DNA of 64,000 nt, from NCBI GenBank assembly GCA_002007465.1, contig LNAC01000375.1, positions 722,831 through 786,830 on the forward strand, written 5' to 3'. Both the position numbers and the translations under genes were made by a program. The notes under the pieces are model-generated. The model was not told the origin of the DNA, did no database searches, and was given only the letters and a program-made list of their open reading frames with translations. The stretch comes from Ailurus styani (lineage: Eukaryota > Chordata > Mammalia > Carnivora > Ailuridae). Below, one piece after another: positions 23,663-34,741 of this stretch. Position 1 is the stretch's first letter. Each line of letters starts with the position of its first letter.

Positions 23663-25785
23663 AATAAAGATTTGTAGTTATCTTTAATTCAAAATCCCAG
23701 TAAAGCTAATTTAAATGTAATTTCCTACTATTCTTTTTTTATTTTGTTATATGAGCTGTAGTAAAGGTCAGTGAATCTGAACTGTATAAGAAGTGGATGC
23801 CACCAACAGAATCCTTCTCATGGAAAGTCTATGTGATCCTGTATAATAACTATTTCAACAGTGACTAATGGTTACTACACACCAGTAGTTCCTCTCCCAT
23901 TTTACTCTGATGGTGTAATCCTCAGGTCCTAGTATAAACTTGGGGGAATGTGTAAAAATATACCGAAAGGGTACATACTGTGGACTTCTCACTACTTTTT
24001 GCAAATAAAAGTTGAGAGCCAAGTTTGATTTAAACTGAATAAATGCCATAAATCTTCCAACCTCAAAAATCATAAAGCAATTTATACTTGTTTCATGCAA
24101 CAAGTTTCACGCAACATTCCTTATGGTCATTTAGTACTTATTATACTGATTACAGGTAACCAAGAATAATTTATCTTAAATAAAGCCTAGTATTAAATTT
24201 AACCAGAAGTGAAAAGTTGTGAGAATAATAAATTAGAAAAGTAAAGAAACTATTTTATTTCAATATTTTCTTTTAAAACAATTGAACAATTCATGTTTAA
24301 AAAATCCACAAAATTTTGTATTAATAGTATGACTTAGTACAATAAAAATATAACAAATAGTTTAAGGATTTTTCACTAATGGAGAAGGGAAGCAAAAGGG
24401 TTTTTTATTATTATTATTATTTTTTAATTTAAATTCAATTAGCCAACATATAGTACACCATTAGCTTCAGATGTAGAGTTCAATAATTCATCAGTTGCAT
24501 ATAACACCCAGTGCTCATCACATCACATACCCTCCTTAATGCCCATGACCCAGTTACCCCATCTCCCCATCCACCTCCCCTCCAGCAACCTTCAGTTTGT
24601 TTCCTATATTAGGAGTCTCTCATGGTTTGTCTCCCTCTCTGATTTCTTCCCATTCCATTTTTCCTTCCCTTCCCCTATGATCTTCTGTGCTGTTTCTTAT
24701 ATTCCACATATGAGTGAAACCTTATGATAATTGCCTTTCTATGATTGACTTTATTTTTCTCAGCATAATACCCTGCAGTTCCATCCACATTGTTGATAGA
24801 AGGGGGGAAAAAGGAAATAAATTAAAATCTTTGTGTTTCACCTGTATCTAAATTCAAGTTTTCAGGTTTTAATTAATGATGCCGAAAATCACATTAAAGT
24901 AAAATAGACTGTTTTTGCATGATTTAGGGTGGAACTGTAAATAAAAATGTTAGTATCATTATTTAAATGTCTAGTTATGTCAATGAAGTGATGCTTTGCA
25001 TCCTTGTTATGGGGAAAAGATTAAAACATTTTATAGGAGAGATTAAAGAAGCTCTTCAGAAACAAATTATTTAGCACATAGGTTTAACTTCATTAAACAA
25101 AGATCCCAAATACATTATCATAAACAATATGGATTGTTTCTTTCTGATCTGAATCTAGTCTAGAATCCTAGGAATATGACATTTTGACACATTACACAAA
25201 ACTGACTAAAAACTCAGGCTCCCTCCATATTGTGGCATTATCATTCCCAAAGTGGTTAATTTGCCTACATGATGCACAATGCCCTCACCACCAAGAACAC
25301 GGTCCAGACACCTGATAAGGAGTAGGGAAGGGAATACTCTTTCTAAGGACACAACCTAGTAGCTTCAAACATCACACCTGCTCTCATCCCAATGGTACAA
25401 ACATGAGATAGATGTAAATCATGCTTGGAAATGTAATCTTTATTCTGGGCAGCCATGTATCCAGGTAAAATTTGAAATACTGTATCTATAAAATACAAGT
25501 GGAGAGTGAAAACTGGAAAAAAAGAGTTGTTTCTGCTACATTGTCTCTGCATCATGTTTTCTTTGTTTTGTTCTTATCTTTATGTAGATAAAATTCAGGA
25601 CAGAAGTCATTTGTCTAGGAGAACTGAATACATAGCCAAGGGCTTTCATGCTTTTTAGCACATGACTTAAAAGAAAAAAAGGGGGGGCCACTTTCCTGAT
25701 CTTCGGAAGGCAAGTGTATAGATGTTAAAAAGGGAAAGAAATAATTAAGAGAAAAATCAAAGGTACTGTTTAAAATTAGGGAGTA
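23663..25785. repeat. 2.1-kb direct duplication, copy 1
   Basis: 2123 bp, repeated at 25787-27916 (2130 bp). Differences I can see: A at 25392 versus G at 27516; six extra bases (CTTAGA or equivalent) near 27535-27540; and seven versus eight G at 25681-25687 and 27811-27818. The predicted minus-strand and plus-strand open frames at 23855-24103 and 24539-24727 are the same in both copies. The copy includes an antisense L1 3' end. Confidence 0.96.
24400..24800 (-). mobile_element. Antisense L1 3' end (copy 1)
   Basis: Plus strand starts with (TTA)n, then the inverted carnivoran L1 3' terminus AGCCAACATATAGTACACCA (24441-24460) and ATAACACCCAGTGCTCATCA (24500-24519), followed by the pyrimidine-rich inverted 3' UTR and the inverted end of ORF2 (AGCATAATACCCTGCAGTTC). 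5'-truncated. The 62-codon plus-strand frame here is a by-product of the inverted UTR. Confidence 0.9.
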
Positions 25786-25786
25786 N
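25786..25786. other. Single-N assembly join
   Basis: Lone N exactly between the two 2.1-kb copies. Confidence 0.95.
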
Positions 25787-27916
25787 AATAAAGATTTGTA
25801 GTTATCTTTAATTCAAAATCCCAGTAAAGCTAATTTAAATGTAATTTCCTACTATTCTTTTTTTATTTTGTTATATGAGCTGTAGTAAAGGTCAGTGAAT
25901 CTGAACTGTATAAGAAGTGGATGCCACCAACAGAATCCTTCTCATGGAAAGTCTATGTGATCCTGTATAATAACTATTTCAACAGTGACTAATGGTTACT
26001 ACACACCAGTAGTTCCTCTCCCATTTTACTCTGATGGTGTAATCCTCAGGTCCTAGTATAAACTTGGGGGAATGTGTAAAAATATACCGAAAGGGTACAT
26101 ACTGTGGACTTCTCACTACTTTTTGCAAATAAAAGTTGAGAGCCAAGTTTGATTTAAACTGAATAAATGCCATAAATCTTCCAACCTCAAAAATCATAAA
26201 GCAATTTATACTTGTTTCATGCAACAAGTTTCACGCAACATTCCTTATGGTCATTTAGTACTTATTATACTGATTACAGGTAACCAAGAATAATTTATCT
26301 TAAATAAAGCCTAGTATTAAATTTAACCAGAAGTGAAAAGTTGTGAGAATAATAAATTAGAAAAGTAAAGAAACTATTTTATTTCAATATTTTCTTTTAA
26401 AACAATTGAACAATTCATGTTTAAAAAATCCACAAAATTTTGTATTAATAGTATGACTTAGTACAATAAAAATATAACAAATAGTTTAAGGATTTTTCAC
26501 TAATGGAGAAGGGAAGCAAAAGGGTTTTTTATTATTATTATTATTTTTTAATTTAAATTCAATTAGCCAACATATAGTACACCATTAGCTTCAGATGTAG
26601 AGTTCAATAATTCATCAGTTGCATATAACACCCAGTGCTCATCACATCACATACCCTCCTTAATGCCCATGACCCAGTTACCCCATCTCCCCATCCACCT
26701 CCCCTCCAGCAACCTTCAGTTTGTTTCCTATATTAGGAGTCTCTCATGGTTTGTCTCCCTCTCTGATTTCTTCCCATTCCATTTTTCCTTCCCTTCCCCT
26801 ATGATCTTCTGTGCTGTTTCTTATATTCCACATATGAGTGAAACCTTATGATAATTGCCTTTCTATGATTGACTTTATTTTTCTCAGCATAATACCCTGC
26901 AGTTCCATCCACATTGTTGATAGAAGGGGGGAAAAAGGAAATAAATTAAAATCTTTGTGTTTCACCTGTATCTAAATTCAAGTTTTCAGGTTTTAATTAA
27001 TGATGCCGAAAATCACATTAAAGTAAAATAGACTGTTTTTGCATGATTTAGGGTGGAACTGTAAATAAAAATGTTAGTATCATTATTTAAATGTCTAGTT
27101 ATGTCAATGAAGTGATGCTTTGCATCCTTGTTATGGGGAAAAGATTAAAACATTTTATAGGAGAGATTAAAGAAGCTCTTCAGAAACAAATTATTTAGCA
27201 CATAGGTTTAACTTCATTAAACAAAGATCCCAAATACATTATCATAAACAATATGGATTGTTTCTTTCTGATCTGAATCTAGTCTAGAATCCTAGGAATA
27301 TGACATTTTGACACATTACACAAAACTGACTAAAAACTCAGGCTCCCTCCATATTGTGGCATTATCATTCCCAAAGTGGTTAATTTGCCTACATGATGCA
27401 CAATGCCCTCACCACCAAGAACACGGTCCAGACACCTGATAAGGAGTAGGGAAGGGAATACTCTTTCTAAGGACACAACCTAGTAGCTTCAAACATCACA
27501 CCTGCTCTCATCCCAGTGGTACAAACATGAGATAGACTTAGATGTAAATCATGCTTGGAAATGTAATCTTTATTCTGGGCAGCCATGTATCCAGGTAAAA
27601 TTTGAAATACTGTATCTATAAAATACAAGTGGAGAGTGAAAACTGGAAAAAAAGAGTTGTTTCTGCTACATTGTCTCTGCATCATGTTTTCTTTGTTTTG
27701 TTCTTATCTTTATGTAGATAAAATTCAGGACAGAAGTCATTTGTCTAGGAGAACTGAATACATAGCCAAGGGCTTTCATGCTTTTTAGCACATGACTTAA
27801 AAGAAAAAAAGGGGGGGGCCACTTTCCTGATCTTCGGAAGGCAAGTGTATAGATGTTAAAAAGGGAAAGAAATAATTAAGAGAAAAATCAAAGGTACTGT
27901 TTAAAATTAGGGAGTA
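25787..27916. repeat. 2.1-kb direct duplication, copy 2
   Basis: Second copy of 23663-25785. Starts AATAAAGATTTGTAG right after the N and continues at 27917 into sequence found only once. Confidence 0.96.
26524..26924 (-). mobile_element. Antisense L1 3' end (copy 2)
   Basis: Same element as 24400-24800, offset by 2124 bases. I saw no difference between the two copies of this L1. Confidence 0.9.
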
Positions 27917-28490
27917 ACTTAATTAAGTATATATTCTATAGTGTTATGGTGGATTAGTCTACAGTGAATATTAAAGCTAAGTAGTTAGAACACATTTATT
28001 TATTCTCTGCCACATTCTATAAAGGCTTTAATGTAAGTTACTCAAGCATTTGCAACACAACAAATTAGACAGATAATATAGATAGATTAGATAGACCCCT
28101 ATAGGAATGATGGAACCCTTGGATGATAGCAATTTAAATCAACATTCTAGGGACGAGAATGGACTGGACTAGAGATCCAGTTGTTAAATAAGACTCATAT
28201 TACAGTATTCTTTATCATTTCAAAGTGAGAGATCTGTTTAGGATCTGAACTTTTTTTCTGTACAGTTAATAAAGTCAAATTGGAAGCTAGATCAGTGATA
28301 GGATTCATATTTTCTTTAAGATAAGGGAAGATGGCTTGTCTAAATTGTAAATTTTAAAGTTTCTTAAGAAAAGTTGTATGTATGTGTATGTGTGTGATGT
28401 AGTAGACAATGTTTTCAACAACATTCATAAGGGAACATGAGTAGTTAATAAATTCTAGAATTTCAATCCCAAAGTGAATTTAAATTTTTA
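27917..28490. other. No recognisable feature
   Basis: AT-rich; a short GATA-rich run near 28070-28100 and a GTATGTGT run near 28376-28396. Confidence 0.5.
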
Positions 28491-28492
28491 GC

Positions 28493-28870
28493 CACTGGCC
28501 AGCTGTGAAATTTAGGCAAGCTGCTCAGCCATTCAAAGGTGAGACTCTGAATTTTGAAATATGATACCTACTAAATTCATTGTAGCATTGCATAAGATGC
28601 TTTATATAAAGCATTTATTTTTTTATTATTTATTTTTATTTTTATTTTTTTATTCTTTGCCCCAGGGGTACAGGTCTGTGAATCATCAGGCTTACATCTT
28701 TCACAGCATTCACCAAAGCACAAACCCTCCCCAATGTCCATAACCCATCCACCCTATCCCTACCCTCCCACCCCCCAGTAACCCTCAGTTTGTTTTGTGA
28801 GATTAGGAGTCTCTTATGGTTTGTCTCCTTCCCTATCCCATCTTGTTTATAAAGCATTTAAAAGAAGGCA
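28493..28870 (+). mobile_element. MIR fragment split by an L1 tail
   Basis: Has CCAGCTGTGAAATTTAGGCA (28498-28517), GATACCTACTAAATTCATTG and ATTGCATAAGATGCTTTATA, in MIR order (CTGTGTGACCTTGGGCAAG...). The match is interrupted at 28618-28847 by a truncated L1. Confidence 0.5.
28618..28847 (-). mobile_element. 5'-truncated L1 3' UTR, minus strand
   Basis: Only about 230 bp of L1 3' UTR: inverted A-rich tail, then CCAGGGGTACAGGTCTGTGA (28663-28682) through to ATCCCATCTTGTT. 13-bp target duplication TATAAAGCATTTA at 28605-28617 and 28848-28860. Closely similar to the L1 tail at 43193-43398. Confidence 0.93.
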
Positions 28871-29028
28871 ATTATCTTTATAATCTGTAGAGCCAAGGAT
28901 TTATAAAATTTATAGTGTAAAAATGCCTAAATAAAAATATTTCATTATTAGAATATGGGAAAAAAAGAGTAATCATGTGGAGTATTTGAGGTAGTATAAA
29001 TAATTTCTACAATAATATAAACAGCCAG

Positions 29029-29221
29029 GGCGCCTGGGTGGCTCAGTGGGTTAAAGCCTCTGCTTTCGGCTCAGGTCATGATCTCAGGGTCCTGGGATCG
29101 AGGCCCGCATCGGGCTCTCTGCTCGGCAGGGAGCCTGCCCCCCCCCCTCTCTCTGCCTGCCTCTCTGCCTCCTTGTGATCTCTCTCCCTCTGTGAAATAA
29201 ATAAATAAAATCTTTAAAAAA
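29029..29221 (+). mobile_element. CAN-SINE, very intact, young type
   Basis: Reference copy for this window: head GGCGCCTGGGTGGCTCAGTG, A-box and B-box region (CAGGTCATGATCTCAGGG, then GGATCGAGGCCCGCATCGGG), a C run, CT-rich tract, AAATAAATAAATAAAATC and an A tail. Perfect 18-bp target duplication AATAATATAAACAGCCAG at 29011-29028 and 29222-29239. SINEs of this type copy through L1 machinery. A recent insertion, by the perfect flanks and intact body. Confidence 0.97.
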
Positions 29222-29239
29222 AATAATATAAACAGCCAG

Positions 29240-29609
29240 TACCTATCACATTAGCTTACCAAATGCTGATGGGTATAACTCATGTGTAATAACTAAGTAA
29301 CATGGGGGTGGGGAAACAACCAAAAAACTCGAAGTGTTATTTTTGTTGTTATTGTTATTATTTTCATTCTAAATGTAATCAATCCTCTTGATGCACAAGA
29401 ACAAATAAAACTTCATGACCACCTGCCTGCTAACATTTCCATTTTCCATAATCATTTTCCATTTTCTCCACATCTTAAGTGTTCTTTGTGTATAATTAGC
29501 TCTATTATATTTACTTTTCACTCAGTATCGGCTCCTATGCTGTTGACACGTCTAGCATTTCCCATTCATTATTACTTCTCATGTAGCTTTCAATCTGTTT
29601 TCTTTCCAT
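29240..29609. other. No recognisable feature
   Basis: AT-rich sequence, perhaps partly the 3' end of the antisense L1 that follows. Confidence 0.45.
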
Positions 29610-30506
29610 AAACTTTTTTGATTTTGAGACGATTATAGATTCACAGGAAATGTTACAAAGATAGTGCAGAGGGGTTCCATATACACTTTGCCTAGTTTTC
29701 CCTGATTATTACCTTTTATATAACTGCAGTATAATATCAAAACCAGGATACAATGTCACTGTTACAATGTGTGTGTATAGTTCCATGGCATATTATTACA
29801 TGCGTAGATTTATATAACCACCACCACAATCAAGATTCAGAATTATTCCATCACACCCACTTCCCTAACTTCTCCAACCACTAATTTGTTCTCTATCCCT
29901 AGAATGTTGTCATTTTGAGAATGTTAAAACCTTTTGATTTTGGCTATTTTTCACTCAGCATAATGCCCTAAAGTTCCTTCCAAGCTGTTGTGTTTATCAA
30001 TAGTTTCTTTTTATTGATACTTGTAGTTGTTATGTTTTTAGTTGTAATCTAGTTTGTCAATTTTTAAATGACTTTTTTAGAGTTTCATTTTTTGTTTCTT
30101 TTGTTTTTCTTTTCTGTTAATTCTTGCATTTCTATGAGTTGACATTTTTAGAATTTCATTTTGAATTATATATAGTGTGTTTTTAGTGTATCTCTTTGTA
30201 AAGGTTTTTAAATAATTGCTCTATGTATTACATTATACATTCATAACAGAAACAGTCTACCTGTGTCCATATCTTTTCAATTGAGTTAAGTGTAGAAACC
30301 TTAATGGTTTTTGTCTTACTTTACATTTTCCTGTTTAAATGTCTTAAATATTTCCTTTTCATAATATACAACTACATAACACAATGTTAAAATTTTTGTT
30401 TCAACAAGCAAACATAACTTAGAAAACTCAGAAGAGAAGGAAAATCTACGACACTTAGCTATATATCTACTCTTTCAATGGTACTTTCTTCTTGACTTTG
30501 TAAGAT

Positions 30507-30535
30507 TCCTCCCCACCCCACCCCCCCCCCGCCCA
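30507..30535. repeat. C-rich low-complexity tract
   Basis: CCCCACCCCA followed by a run of 10 C and G-CCC. May be under-called in length. Confidence 0.85.
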
Positions 30536-31576
30536 TTTTCTTGAGTTAGGGAACTTCCTTTAGCAATTATTTTATAGTCAGTTTCCTAGCAACAAATTCC
30601 CTTTTCTTTCATCTGTGTGCATCTTAATTTTCCCTTCACTCCTGAAAGGTATTTTTACTGGTTATAGGATTTGGGGTTGACAATTCTCTTTCAGCACTGG
30701 AAAAATATGTCACTTCCTACTGGCCTCCATGATTTCTGATGAAAATTTTGTGACATAAAAATTGTTTTTCTCTATGTCATTTAACTTTTACTTTCAAGAT
30801 ACTTGTTTTTGTTTTTAATTTTAGATTATGTTGGGTCTTAATGTGAATTTCTTTGGGATTAATCTGTTTTGCGGTTCACTCAATTTCACTAGTCCATAAG
30901 TTTGTATATTTCATGAAATTTGAGAAAGTTTGGTCATGATTTCCTTGTATTTATTTTATAGCCTCACCATCTTTTTCCTTTCTTTCTGAACTGTGATGAC
31001 ATAAATGTTAGATCTTTTGTTATAAGTGCCACTTTTCCCTGAAATTCTGTTCATAATTTTTTCATCCTGTTTCCTCTCAGTTGTTCATATTGTGTAATTT
31101 CTATTGTGCACTATTCATGTTCACAGATCCTTCTTCCTTATGTTCAGGACATCTGCTGATTTAAAAAAAAAGCCAGTTATTTTAGTTTTCTGATAAACAA
31201 AGGGTATCTCATTACTGATAGTTAGGGTGGAAGTCCAAGTTCCTTCTCTGATCTCATTACTGCTTCTTGCAACTCTCAACTTGGCCTCCATGGATATCAC
31301 CTTGGCTGAGAAAGGAAGGAATGCCTTTTACTGCTCCTTTTGTTATCGTCATTGACACAGTGAGGGTTCTTCTCATTACTCATCTCCAGGGGTGAAAGCT
31401 CTACCTCTCCATGCACCTCTTCTGATACCACCCAGGAAGTACTGTTACTTCCAGGTGACAGTGGAACTTCAGGATCCCCACATGGTCTCCATGGAAACTG
31501 AAAGTAGGAGGCTTGTGGTCAGAAAGCAGGGATGAGAGTCCCAGCTCCACACTTGGCCTTCTCTGACATCACAGGT

Positions 31577-31583
31577 AGTGTGT

Positions 31584-31618
<35 letters not shown>
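31577..31618. repeat. (TG)n microsatellite
   Basis: About 20 TG units with one early TA interruption. It lies inside the old L1 and creates a valine/cysteine-rich false frame at 31582-31779. Confidence 0.95.
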
Positions 31619-31623
<5 letters not shown>

Positions 31624-32131
31624 CATAAGATAAGGCAAGACATAAAGTCTAAGTGCTTTACTCAGCCTTTGCTGGTGAAAGTGTGGCCATCGCTTTTACT
31701 GTGGTGTTCGGGATGGAGTAGAATGGTTATTGTCTGGAAGTTCTGTGTCTTGCTACACCTGCACTTCTTTTTCCTTTGACTAAACAGGCCAGTCTTTGGG
31801 GGGACATTTTTAGCTCACTGGAATTCCCAGGTTGCTGGTTTCTTTAATATCAAGGCCAGGATATAGGGAGAAAAGTGAAAACCCAGGTGACTAAACATTG
31901 TGTTGTTCCTCAAATCCTGAAGTCCCCTATGCCTTCTTCTCTTTACCTTTCAGAGTCTACGGATGTCTGTTTTATGTGTACTACCCAGGAATTTTAGCTC
32001 TACTTAGTGGGACAAAAAGGGAAAAGTTCATCTACTCCATCTTTCCAGGAATGAAAGTCAAGTCCTTTACCTACTAAGCAAAATGTTTTGAACATACGAA
32101 ATGATACTGTAAATAGTTCTGCAATATTAAA

Positions 32132-32320
32132 AATTCTTTAAAAAAATACTTTATTTATTTGACACAGAGAGCACAAGCAAGCAGAGTAGCAGGCAGAGGG
32201 AGAGGGAGAAGCAGGCCCCCTGCTGAGCAAGGAGTCTGATGAGGGGCTCAATCCCAGGACCTGGGATCATGACCTGAGCTGAAGGCAGTCGCTTAATCAA
32301 CTGAGCCACCCAGGTGCCCC
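32132..32320 (-). mobile_element. CAN-SINE
   Basis: Antisense copy from TTCTTTAAAAAAATACTTTA to CCACCCAGGTGCCCC. Imperfect target duplication (AATATTAAA and AATATTTAA). Confidence 0.92.
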
Positions 32321-33275
32321 AATATTTAAGTATGTTAATGCATAATTGACACTTATCAGTTTGCTGCCCAATCCAGGAAGCACATAAAACTGAGGCTGTT
32401 CCATGGTCTCCAAGTATAAAATAAATGTTTTATTCATCAGTCCCTTCACTTTAATGGGTTTATCAAGTTTTAACTCTTTTATCCATTTAAAAATCCTATT
32501 TTGTTTGCAAACATGTAGGTCTTTTTGTTTTTTTCTAAGCTAATAGGGTCATCTCAATTCGCTTATTAAGATAACTATAATTTGATGTCTTCGCAATTTC
32601 TTCCTGTTAAACATATTCTGGAACAATATAATTCTTGACAAAACATTTGAAACAGAGTTAGTATTAATGTATTATACTTGGCTTTATTCAGCTTGGCAAA
32701 TGTATTGTTCTTTTTCTTTTGATTTTGGCTCATTTTATTTTTTGTATGTCCAACATTCCTTTGAGACACATACATAAGCTAGATAAAGAATTAGGACATG
32801 CTAGTTTTTGTCCACTTCTCATTTTCTGGGTAAGGCATATTTATGTAGGCATATTTTTAGCTTGCTTAATATTATTCACATGTGCATTCACAGAGCCATA
32901 AATTGTATCCTGAAAGAGGTCATGACACTGAACTTATTCCAAATGCCACTTCTCATTTCAGCACTTCAAACTGAGGTATAAATGAAACAGTTTGGATTTC
33001 CCACCTGTCATACTTTTTAAAAGCAAAGTAGAAGAGCACATTCTAGTTAATGAGCACAAACTTTAGCCAAGTAAGTTCAAGAAATTCACAGACAGTGTTG
33101 TTCAGCTGCTGTTTCTCAAACCTGTGAGTTCTTTGTTCCTTTAAGTAAAATCTACACTGGCAGGGTATCCAGAAGTGCTTATCAGAAACTGACATAAATG
33201 TGCCATTTACAGCATTATTAAATGAAAGGACTTACAAATTTTGATTGGCTTTTGATATGATTATAGTATATAGTC
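32321..33275. other. AT-rich stretch, nothing recognised
   Basis: No repeat identified. Overlapping short frames on both strands near 32575-32901 have no domain. Confidence 0.5.
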
Positions 33276-33286
33276 TACAGTTACTT

Positions 33287-33488
33287 TTTTTTTTAAAGAT
33301 TTTTATTTATTTGACACAGAGAGAGAGACCACAAGTAGGCAGAGAGGCAGGCAGAGAGAGAGGAGAGAGAGGAGCAAGCAGGCTCCATGTTGAGCAGAGA
33401 GCCCGATGTGGGCCTCGATCCCAGGACCCTGGGATCATGACCTGAGCTGAAGGCAGCAGCTTTAACCCACTGAGCCACCCAGGCGCCC
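33287..33488 (-). mobile_element. CAN-SINE, young type
   Basis: Antisense full copy with AGGCAGAGAGGCAGGCAGAG, CGATCCCAGGACCCTGGGAT and CCACTGAGCCACCCAGGCGC. Perfect 11-bp target duplication TACAGTTACTT (33276-33286 and 33489-33499). The 119-bp duplication that follows begins inside the right-hand copy of this target site. Confidence 0.95.
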
Positions 33489-33492
33489 TACA

Positions 33493-33611
33493 GTTACTTC
33501 TAATAACACAAATCATAGAACTACAGTTTATCAAACTTTAAGGGTGAGCTAAATTTATAATAAAAGCTTATTATGACTAATATTTAGAATTTTGATTAGG
33601 GATAACATATA
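33493..33611. repeat. 119-bp direct duplication, copy 1
   Basis: Equal to 33613-33731 except for C at 33549 versus A at 33669. Separated by one N. Confidence 0.95.
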
Positions 33612-33612
33612 N
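33612..33612. other. Single-N assembly join
   Basis: Lone N between the two 119-bp copies. Confidence 0.95.
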
Positions 33613-33731
33613 GTTACTTCTAATAACACAAATCATAGAACTACAGTTTATCAAACTTTAAGGGTGAGATAAATTTATAATAAAAGCTTATTATGACTAA
33701 TATTTAGAATTTTGATTAGGGATAACATATA
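33613..33731. repeat. 119-bp direct duplication, copy 2
   Basis: Second copy, offset 120 bases, A at 33669. Confidence 0.95.
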
Positions 33732-33806
33732 CTTATTGGTTCTTATCATCTCCCTTTAAACATATATAATTTGGAGCAGGTCTTAATAAAAACAGTAAAA
33801 CTATAT

Positions 33807-33999
33807 GGGGAGCCTGGGTGGCTCAGTAGGTTAAGCATCTGCCTTTTGCTTAGGTCATGATCCCAAGGTCCTGGGATTGAGCCCCACTTGGGCTCCCTGC
33901 TCAGTGGGGAACCTGCTTTCCCCTTTCCCACTCCCACTGCTTATACACATTCTCTCTCTCTCTCTCTCAAATAAATAAATCTTTAAAATATAAAAAAAA
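33807..33999 (+). mobile_element. CAN-SINE
   Basis: Sense copy: GGGAGCCTGGGTGGCTCAGT, GGTCATGATCCCAAGGTCC, a (CT)n stretch, AAATAAATAAATC and an A-rich end. Flanked by AACAGTAAAACTATAT and AGCAGTCAAAATATA-like sequence. Confidence 0.93.
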
Positions 34000-34078
34000 G
34001 CAGTCAAAATATAATATTAATGAGAAAAAAAAGTCAGACAATTTTCCCATCAAAAACATTGCTCAAAAATTCTACAAA

Positions 34079-34226
34079 GGGGTGCCTGCATGGCTTGGTC
34101 AGTTAAGCATCTGACACTTGATCTCAGTTCAGAACTTAATCTCAGGGTTGTGAGTTTGGGCCCCGTGTTAGGCTCTGTGCTGGGTGTGAAGCCCGCTTAA
34201 AAAAAATTACAAATCTATTTAAGAAA
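34079..34226 (+). mobile_element. CAN-SINE, older and shortened
   Basis: Head GGGTGCCTGCATGGCTTGG and GTTGTGAGTTTGGGCCCCGT (B-box region) are clear, but the pyrimidine tract is missing and the A-rich tail begins at once. Runs into the TATC microsatellite. Confidence 0.83.
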
Positions 34227-34229
34227 TTT

Positions 34230-34236
34230 ATCTATC

Positions 34237-34279
<43 letters not shown>

Positions 34280-34303
34280 ATCTATCTATCATCTATCTAT
34301 CTC
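34230..34303. repeat. (TATC)n microsatellite
   Basis: About 18 TATC units with two CATC interruptions. It may have grown from the tail of the SINE just upstream. Confidence 0.95.
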
Positions 34304-34359
34304 TGTATATAGTAGTCACTATGTCAATAACTTTTAAAGTATTTTATTAATATTAACTT

Positions 34360-34578
34360 AGGTCATCTTCGTACAATCTTTTGAGGTAGACACTATTAGA
34401 ATCCCATTACTATAGGTGAGGAAATTGAGGCAGAAAGAGGTTAAGTTAAAACAAAAGCAAAAAAAAAAAAGAGGTTAAGTTATTGCCAAAGGACACACAG
34501 CTAGTTAGGGATAGAACTAGGATACAAATCCCAGCACCAGAGTTTTCATTCTTTACCACTGATCTACACTGTCTCAGT
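34360..34578 (-). mobile_element. MIR SINE with a poly-A insertion
   Basis: Plus strand shows the inverse of MIR: GAGGAAATTGAGGCAGAAAG (34418-34437), GGACACACAGCTAGTTAGGG (34491-34510), ATACAAATCCCAGCACCAGA. At 34448-34467 it carries 20 A-rich bases flanked by a perfect 14-bp duplication. Confidence 0.82.
34434..34481. repeat. Poly-A-only insertion with target duplication
   Basis: AAAGAGGTTAAGTT occurs at 34434-34447 and again at 34468-34481. Between the copies are only 20 A-rich bases (34448-34467). The MIR reads continuously if one copy and the A-rich stretch are removed. This is what an extremely 5'-truncated L1-driven insertion would leave. Confidence 0.8.
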
Positions 34579-34632
34579 TATTCATACCACCTTTCCCAAT
34601 ATCGAGGTGATATTAAAATTAAGAGCAAGAAA

Positions 34633-34741
34633 TAAAAAAAATTTTTAAGTAGGCGCTATGCTGGGCACAGAGCTTGAATTCACAACCCTGAGATCAAGAC
34701 CTGACAGATGCTTAACTGACAGAGCCACCCAGCTGCCCCCA
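34633..34741 (-). mobile_element. Shortened CAN-SINE
   Basis: Antisense head: AACCCTGAGATCAAGACCTG, AGAGCCACCCAGCTGCCCC. The tail side is truncated to ATTTTTAAGTAGG. Older type. Confidence 0.82.

Larger units (their letters stand above)
29610..32050 (-). mobile_element. Old antisense L1M-type LINE remnant
   Basis: Plus strand carries typical antisense L1M text: ATTATAGATTCACAGGAAAT (29632-29651), ACCACCACCACAATCAAGAT (29819-29838), TTTTCACTCAGCATAATGCC (29949-29968), then GGTTATAGGATTTGGGGTTG (30660-30679), TACTGGCCTCCATGATTTCT (30719-30738) and the pyrimidine-rich run to about 31150. From about 31200 to 32050 it has a repeated GGAAGTCCAAGTTCC/CTCATTACTG type UTR. Diverged; the left and right ends are estimates. 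Confidence 0.65.

Noticed and set aside
23855..26227. Identical 82-codon minus-strand frames in two places, suggesting a duplicated gene
   Set aside because: They are the same sequence in the two copies of the N-joined duplication. No coding signature.
34230..34303. CRISPR-like spaced repeats
   Set aside because: Uniform 4-base unit without spacers, in a mammalian genome: a microsatellite.
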